A stretch of 64,000 nucleotides of DNA from Zarea fungicola (taxonomy: Eukaryota; Ascomycota; Sordariomycetes; Hypocreales; Cordycipitaceae): the NCBI GenBank assembly GCA_900169235.1, contig FWCC01000085.1, positions 1 to 64,000 on the forward strand, read 5' to 3'. The notes beneath the pieces are model-generated. The model saw only the letters and a list, made by a program, of their open reading frames with translations. It was not told where the DNA came from and made no database searches. Position numbers and translations under genes: made by a program. This document shows, in pieces, positions 57,875 to 64,000 of this stretch; position 1 is the first letter of the stretch; every line of letters starts with the position of its first letter.

Positions 57875-58106
57875 TCAGTTCAACAATCTGGTAGACGCGG
57901 CACTCGACGACTTGCAGGTGGGAAAGAAATATGTCATACATCGTAAACTACCTACAGTATATCCTTGTTTTGCCCCTAGTAATATCTACAAGTGACAAAA
58001 TAAATGGTATAATTACCAGCGTATATTATGTACATGCCTAGAGGCACATAGTACTGCCCTCCAGTTGTACTTGCTGGCTCGACTGATGCCAGTTGCAAAG
58101 AGACGG

Positions 58107-59701
58107 TCATTGAGAATCGAGCAATTCCATGAGCTGTGACCAGGTCGAGGCCGGATAGTCTCCCGTCAACCACATATTGCCCTCATGATCTCTGCCCATA
58201 ATGATCAAGAGCCCGACAGAAAACGCGCTGCTCCCCTCGAAATTCCGACTGTGGTAATACACCGGCCTGCCTGGTTTCCATGTCGACCCCCGCAGGCGAC
58301 CCTGTTCTCCCGTCGCAGGCTTGACAATGGCGCGGCTCAAGTCAATAGACTCGAGCAGCTTGCCTCTGCTCCAGTTGGACGACGTCGCGAGCATGCCCGA
58401 CACGTCGCCGTACATGGGCAGACTGCCCGTACTGCGCAGCGCATCCGCGAGAACGGCCGCGGCGGCCTTGAGCTGCGCCTCGGTGGTCTGCTGCGCAATC
58501 GCCCGGCGCGCGTGGAGGGCGAGCGCGCCGAGGCTCATGCTCCGTGCCTGCGGTGCGGTGCACGTAATCAGCACACCGGACGGCGCGTTCTGCACGTACG
58601 CGGCGTCCCTGCGCAGCACCGACGTGGCTCGCCCCCTGGGGTCGACGGCGATGAGCTTTGTGATGCTGCGGCTGGAGCCCTCGGGCAGCGTGTACGCCGC
58701 GAGCCGCAGGGCCACGCCGAGTAGGACATCGCCCTCGGTCACAAAGGGTACCTCTTCACCTTGTTTGGTTTCTTTGGCGAGATCAGCTCTTGCGTTCTGG
58801 AGCAATGCATCCATGACGGCTTTCGGGACACTGGCCAGGCGCGACTCGTATGGAGTCCAGTAGGCATCCCACATGAAGCGCAGCGCCCACACTGCCATCC
58901 TCAAGCCAGAGAGTTTCAGAGGCGCAATTATGTGTGCCTCGCCTGCCTCTCCGGGCGGATGCGCTTCGTACAGCCCCGCCATGCCATCTCGGATGCTCAT
59001 GAATTCGGCAGTGGATTCGGGCGTGCCGGCGAGGTGAAGCTGCCACGCGTCGAGGATGGCACGCAGCCCGCCCGCATCCGAAGAGATGTGGTTAAAGTTG
59101 ATGGAGACGAGGGTTCCGTCCTCAAACGTCACCACGTGGAGCGCAAACTGCGGCAGGTCCGAGTAGAGGTAGTCATCCAGCGTCGAGGGCGCGCCGGGAC
59201 CGAGAGCCAGGGAGGCATAGTCGCGCGGGCTGGGGAACATGGCTGGGGCCTCGCCGGGCAGGGGCAGCTTCTTGGCGTCTGGGTGCTCACTCATGGAAAC
59301 ATCAAAGTGCTGCTTGGTGAAGTGCAGCGGCGGTCGCTCAGGCGTAAACGGGCGGGGAATGTGCACTTCAATCTTGCCGTCGGGCTGTCATGGTTTCCAT
59401 CTGCATGTTAGAGAATGTTTACAGGATCAATCCAGCTCTCACTCGTATAGCACGCTACCTTTCTTCGCAGTCTCCCCCCGAGTTTCCTCCATCCTTCCCT
59501 CTGAAACAGCTCAGATAAGGAGGCGCCGAGCACGTCGGCATCGAGAACATCATCAAACCTAAAGGTCCACATCAAGGTGTGGCTGCGCAGATAGAATACA
59601 TCATCAAACAGATGCATGGGCACCACCTCATCTGTGGGAACACGCTCGGGTGGTGTTGGTTTCTGAGGCGCGAAGCCAAGGGCGCGACCAATGAACGACA
59701 T
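58107..59701 (-). CDS. BAHD-type acyltransferase (trichothecene O-acetyltransferase-like)
   Basis: Cytosolic acyl-CoA-dependent transferase of the fungal branch of the chloramphenicol-acetyltransferase-like/BAHD fold (PF02458), acylating a hydroxyl or amine of a small metabolite. Two exons join across intron 59385-59458, giving 506 residues. The catalytic HxxxD is HISSD in NFNHISSDAGG, about residue 190. The C-terminal DFGWG structural motif of plant BAHD enzymes is not seen, as in many fungal relatives. The N-terminus MSFIGRALGFAPQKPTPPERV with MHLFDD matches the fungal subgroup. No other biosynthetic gene lies within 10 kb, so the substrate cannot be guessed; detoxification by acetylation is one option. 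It is GC-rich against its AT-rich upstream flank. Confidence 0.85.
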
Positions 59702-61788
59702 GATGGCTTCAGCGCGGATAGTTCGGGTTCACGATGGACTGTCTGTAGGCTTCAATCAATTTGCCAAAGTACAGAACAGTATCCCACGGTACTTTAATCT
59801 ATAAAATGACACCGCAGCGTGAGATTACGATAAAAGCGAAAAGGTAGATGAAGACAGGAGACTTACTGACAGCCTTCTTGCCAAATAAGCCCCCTTAGTA
59901 GCGTGGATGTTCTGTTCTGAGCTAGCGATAGATCCGGTCAGCCTTGAGCGTTCTCAGGCCTTATACCATCAATTCACTCCAATCTTGCTGGTTATTTCAT
60001 CAAACCCAGCAGATCAGGTACACTAGCAATCGTCTTCGGGGTGGCTTCCTGAGTATTTAATGCAACAGTTCCTCCACTAGCTCTTTGCCCGAATCAGTAG
60101 CTGGCCAATTTGGCAGCCACGTCCATTATTCAACAGACAGGGAGAAAAGCGAGTTTCATTCATAAATTTCATATTTAAAATTGGTTGTAAAAAGTGTTCG
60201 GCACTATTTATTGCACTATAAAGGCAGCTTATGGCATCTAACTGAGGACTGCTTCATCGGCAGTTCTCAACCCAACATGCTTGAAAACACTTTCCCTGGG
60301 GCACAATGTCACAGAGGGCAATGCAGCTGCGGTAATTATCGATATCGCGGCATGGTACTATCATGTATTAGTAGTAGGCTCGAAGCAAACGACACTGAGC
60401 AGAAAAAGGAAGCCTCCTTCTGTTTTAGTACATACAGGCAACAGCACCCATGCTGAAGATGAATGCGGCGGCGGCGGCGGTGACGCGCATGATTCAGACT
60501 TCAGATGTAATTCTTAAATTGTAAATTTTCAGAAATATTTCCTAGAATTCCAAGAATGAGATTTGTCTTGCAAGAATGTTTGCTCACGATTGAAAGGACT
60601 TGTCGCCCCATTTATAGCTCTTCAAGCCAACTTCTCGCCACGGACAAACTTCCCATTCAAGTTAATCTTCCTCCATAATAAACGTTAGCTTCAGAGAGTG
60701 TATAGTAGGTCCTTGGATTCCAAGTTTGCTGTCACAGTCCTTGACTTGGAACTTTTGTAGCTGTCATCGGGCATTACTTCTTTAGGATGACAGCCGTTGA
60801 TGGCTAAAATATCACCAGTCGGTGGCTGAAGCAATCCCCTCAGCTCTGTACCGTCACTTCTTCAGTAAAACAGTCCACTATGCCTTCCAGTCTTAGCTAC
60901 TTTATCTCAAAAAGTTACTCCAAACGCAGGATGAAAGGTTTCGAGGCCAGGTAGTTGATGAGAGCCGTATCAGCATGACCATGCGAAGTTAAAAGGTTAT
61001 CTCAAACTATATGCTTATTTGACCCGCACTGAAATTCCGGGGAAATTTAGATTAGCGGCGGATGGCTGAAAATTAATGTCATCAAGACGGGATTAGTATG
61101 TGAAGGATGCATGTGTCGGAGACTTTTTACAACGGCCTCGTTTACTAGATTGTCACGGATCCTTCGACCAAAATGATGGGTTTGCCGCCTCGTTTAAACA
61201 GACAATTTGCCCAGCATTTCTGTAAAATGCGTCATTTTTTTCATGAAAAGATGGTAGTCTTATGACAGCCTGTAATTGCGTCTAGGGAACTAGGTGCTCG
61301 TTTTCTGGGCACCTGGTTGACCTGATTCCATCAAGACACCGAGGTGAGCGGTGAGAATCCATTACAAACCCGAGTACTGTATGCCGAGCGCAAATACATG
61401 CTAATCAACAGCTGTTCCCTTGAGTAAATTCTCTTTCTATTAAAGTAAATTTTTTTGCCAGTCGAATTTTAACAGAGCAAGGAATTTCAGTTCTTTCAAA
61501 GTAGTGTAGGGTAGGCCATGTTGACTCTGTCAAATTTCTCCCAAAATTCCAGATACGCCAGCTTCGGAATGTCGGTGGCATGGCCCAATCAGATTGCGTA
61601 CCTTTCCGTGTGAGTGTCAAATGACTGATGGATAATGTGATGCCTGGGGCATATTTTCTTTCTTGGGAACACTTTAGTTGGCCAGTGTGCGGAAGCAGCA
61701 ACTTTGTACTAGATTACCTCTCTTAGTATTATCGTGCAGTATCTGGCCGTTCAGTTTCCCGAAAGCATACTTCACAAACCAAAGAAAG
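59702..61788. other. Gene-poor stretch of 2.1 kb
   Basis: AT-rich with only short frames; none has a domain. Upstream flanks of the acyltransferase and lipoyl-protein genes, which diverge. Confidence 0.45.
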
Positions 61789-62235
61789 ATGCCGCCATTC
61801 CAGCTGCCGCGCAGGCTTCCACGTCTCTCCAGGGCAACCGGGCATCTCTGCCCCCAACCGCCCATTCACCTCCACGTCTCCAGGCTCAATGTCCCGAGGA
61901 TCGCATCATTTTCCACATCATCCACGCTCTACACAAAACAAGTCGTCGTCATCAAAGCACCGCAGCTCTTTACATATGACGGCAGCCACGGCAGCCTGCG
62001 CGAATTCTCCGCAAAAGTCGGCGACCGCATCAGCAAAGACCAGGAAATCGGGGAAATCGACACCATTAAATTGATTTACGAGATTGAATCCCCCGCCGCG
62101 GGAATACTCTCTAAGCTACTCGTATCGCCCGGAGACGAGATTCGGAGCTTTCAAGGCGTTGCCTTGCTGGAAGTGGAGGACACGGAGGACACGGAGAAAA
62201 GTAGCCAAGGACAAGTAAATGAAACGGAAAAATGA
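61789..62235 (+). CDS. Stand-alone mitochondrial lipoyl-domain protein
   Basis: A 148-residue single-exon protein. The N-terminus (MPPFQLPRRLPRLSRATGH) is rich in Arg with no acids and continues to IASFSTSSTLYTKQ, a convincing mitochondrial presequence. Residues about 52-130 form one biotinyl/lipoyl (PF00364) hammerhead fold like that of 2-oxo acid dehydrogenase E2 subunits: LREFSAKVGDRISKDQEIGEIDTIKLIYEIESPAAGIL, with the candidate lipoylated lysine in DTIKL. No E3-binding or catalytic E2 domain follows. The 20-residue acidic tail (EDTEDTEK) is unstructured. It could be a lipoyl carrier, a decoy substrate of lipoyl ligase or a duplicated E2 fragment. The in-frame upstream ATG-less extension is ignored. 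Confidence 0.85.
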   Translation: MPPFQLPRRLPRLSRATGHLCPQPPIHLHVSRLNVPRIASFSTSSTLYTKQVVVIKAPQLFTYDGSHGSLREFSAKVGDRISKDQEIGEIDTIKLIYEIESPAAGILSKLLVSPGDEIRSFQGVALLEVEDTEDTEKSSQGQVNETEK

Positions 62236-62807
62236 AACGGAAAAAGAAATGCGTAAATATATAAAACGACTGTGTAATGCAAATTTCTACCTATGGATTT
62301 TTTGGATTCCCATTTTCAAAAACAAAAACAAGCACTCCCCATTCCCAGCAAAGAAAAGCAAAAATCCCTCGAATCTCTCCTCTTTTCAGTTCCCAGTTAT
62401 TAAATACAACAGCCATTCATACCAGTTTTCAAGAAACAAATAAAACAACAAACCAATTGTAGGAAAAGCAAGACCAAAGAAAAGAAAACGCCGGAAATGC
62501 AAAGTCATCCTCATGGTAGCCTCTTCCATCCCAAATGCGCCAAGCGAATGAATCAGATCAACAACGAGAATAAAAAAAAATATAAACGAAAGAGAGTAGA
62601 CTGTGCACCTAATGGAATGCCCTGGCCGGTTTCGAAAGTGTGTTGTTGGCTTCCAGGATGCACATATAATACACAAAATACAGTATGAACAATGTCTAAA
62701 AGAAGGATACAGAAAAATAAGTGGCCAAAAGTCGCTGAGCTGAGTCTGTCCTTTTATTCTCAGTGGGAGAAAAAAGAAGAAATTGCAGCACTGCGCATAT
62801 AAATGCT
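62236..62807. other. Convergent intergenic, A-rich
   Basis: 3' flanks of the lipoyl-protein and Sec2-like genes with A-rich tracts. Nothing else was recognised. Confidence 0.45.
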
Positions 62808-64000
62808 CTAATTTTCGACAATGACGGGCTGTTGCACAGAGGCTGGATCAATATCCTTGCGCAACTCGGGGGTTTCGCTGTACTGGTCCGAAGGCGCAGG
62901 CGCATCCGTCTGTTCTGGGGGCGTGCGTGGCTCTCTGGCGGGCGCATTGTGATCAAAGACGGCCGGGCTGTCGGAAGTCTTCTTCTCCGACTCGGCAGTA
63001 TTTGGTGCTGCCACCAGCGGCACAGTCAGGGCAGCGCTCACGACACCGTCCATGCTGGCTCGCGGCTCATCGTCGGTTGGTGAGTTGGCTTGTGTCGCTG
63101 GAATCACACCACCGCCGATGCGTGCCCAAAACATCTGCTCGCGCAACCGTACGCTTTCCTCCCAAGCCGTCTTTTCGTGGTCTTCGTCATCCGCCCGCCA
63201 GTGGCCATCCTTGACCATGCGAAGGAAGCCCATAAAGCCGCAGGTAGAGCGAACTCTGGCAACGCAATAGTTGCAGAGCGGGTAGCGCTGCGCTGACGGT
63301 GACTCGCTGGTCCGGAAGCGGTGATTGCGGAGATAGGTTGCCTCTTTGCGAGATTCGCCGCACAGGGCGCAAGGGAAGTTCTGGGGTCTGGCGGCCGGGG
63401 AGTAGTTGACATTGGTCGGTACGGGCTCCACGACGAGCGTGCCGTCCGTGACCGCCGTGAGGACACTGCGTCTGGCGAGCCAAGACAGACCAGGGGCAGA
63501 GTCGAGGCGCAGGGCAGGTTCAATATCCTCCACCACGATGCGCTTGAAAAACTTGGTGTCTTTGAGGCTGGGGATGGGCGGAAGCTGGTTTGGTGTGCCC
63601 TGTATCGAAGAAATCGGCGTGTTTGGCGATGGTGGGCCGCTGCCGCCCGCACCGCCAGGAGTGGGAAGTGACGAGGTGGAAGCATTCGACATGTGGCCGC
63701 TGGAAGTAGAGCCGGCAAGTCCAAGTCCAAGCGCGGACAGGCCGCCCATGGAGCCAGAGGAAACGCGGCTGGCCGTTCGGTTGTGGGACTGATGGGCTAG
63801 GTTGATGAAATCGTCATAGGCGCCGAGGTCATGGCGCAGCACAGGGACTATCAGATGCTGTAGACTGGTGGGGGGCGCTGGCGCAAAGAAGTCGGGAAGA
63901 GGCGATGCGGCAGAGGCGGAATCTGGTGCCGGCAGGCGGTCACCGGCGAGGGTATCGAGTCTTGGAAGTCCCGGCGACGAGGGGGCGGTGGTGGTGCTGT
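62808..64000 (-). CDS. Sec2-like Rab guanine-nucleotide exchange factor, 3' part (cut by window end)
   Basis: C-terminal 397 codons of a protein whose start lies beyond 64000. The family is inferred from the fungal Sec2p C-terminal arrangement: IEPALRLDSAPGLSWLARRSVL, then a cysteine cluster CALCGESRKEA...YPLCNYCVARVRSTCGF and MGFLRMVKDGHWRADDEDHEKTAWEESVRLREQMFWARIGG. Sec2 activates Sec4-type Rabs on secretory vesicles; its coiled-coil exchange domain would be N-terminal and is not in this window. The visible start is Pro/Ser/Gly-rich and disordered, and the last 90 residues are acidic and Pro-rich, ending QQPVIVEN. No intron is needed in the visible part. Confidence 0.82.
   Translation of the reverse strand, partial: STTTAPSSPGLPRLDTLAGDRLPAPDSASAASPLPDFFAPAPPTSLQHLIVPVLRHDLGAYDDFINLAHQSHNRTASRVSSGSMGGLSALGLGLAGSTSSGHMSNASTSSLPTPGGAGGSGPPSPNTPISSIQGTPNQLPPIPSLKDTKFFKRIVVEDIEPALRLDSAPGLSWLARRSVLTAVTDGTLVVEPVPTNVNYSPAARPQNFPCALCGESRKEATYLRNHRFRTSESPSAQRYPLCNYCVARVRSTCGFMGFLRMVKDGHWRADDEDHEKTAWEESVRLREQMFWARIGGGVIPATQANSPTDDEPRASMDGVVSAALTVPLVAAPNTAESEKKTSDSPAVFDHNAPAREPRTPPEQTDAPAPSDQYSETPELRKDIDPASVQQPVIVEN

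Overview
This window comes from a filamentous ascomycete, most likely a Sordariomycete close to Hypocreales. The evidence is short (about 45-105 nt) GT-AG introns with CTAAC/CTGAC-like branch sites, fungal-only families (TRI12-type MFS pump, GH75 chitosanase, MEP1 metalloprotease, NACHT_N-NACHT-WD40 protein, DUF4396 membrane protein) and a transposon decayed by C-to-T/G-to-A changes as in repeat-induced point mutation (RIP). Reading frames alone give broken genes, so exons were joined here by splice signals plus continuity of reading frame and protein family. All intron calls are inferences from sequence.

Layout. 0.8-4.5 kb: a secreted M43 metalloprotease facing a TRI12-like efflux pump. 7.0-8.7 kb: a folylpolyglutamate synthase with a probable GC-AG intron. 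10.2-22.9 kb: a sparse, AT-rich accessory region with an intact class I terpene synthase, a 2-oxoglutarate/Fe(II) dioxygenase, a small secreted protein, a RIP-degraded pogo/Fot-type transposon with clear terminal inverted repeats and TA target duplication, and an O-methyltransferase. The three enzymes could form a small terpenoid pathway. 23.5-28.6 kb: a 1651-residue NLR-like protein, followed by an F-box protein and a DUF4396 membrane protein.

32-40 kb is a conserved housekeeping block: sorting nexin SNX3, splicing factor SF3A1, and the protein O-mannosyltransferase PMT1 with a C-terminal KDEL. 41-43 kb holds a fungal conserved protein split by a single-base frame change at a G6 run.

45-64 kb alternates gene-poor stretches with a GH75 chitosanase, two small secreted cysteine-containing proteins, a BTB protein, an F-box-like/LRR-like protein, a beta-trefoil-like protein, a BAHD-type acyltransferase, a stand-alone mitochondrial lipoyl-domain protein and the 3' part of a Sec2-like Rab exchange-factor gene cut by the window end. 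Gene-poor stretches contain two diverged copies of one dispersed repeat, two copies of a 42-bp palindrome and a coding-length minisatellite.
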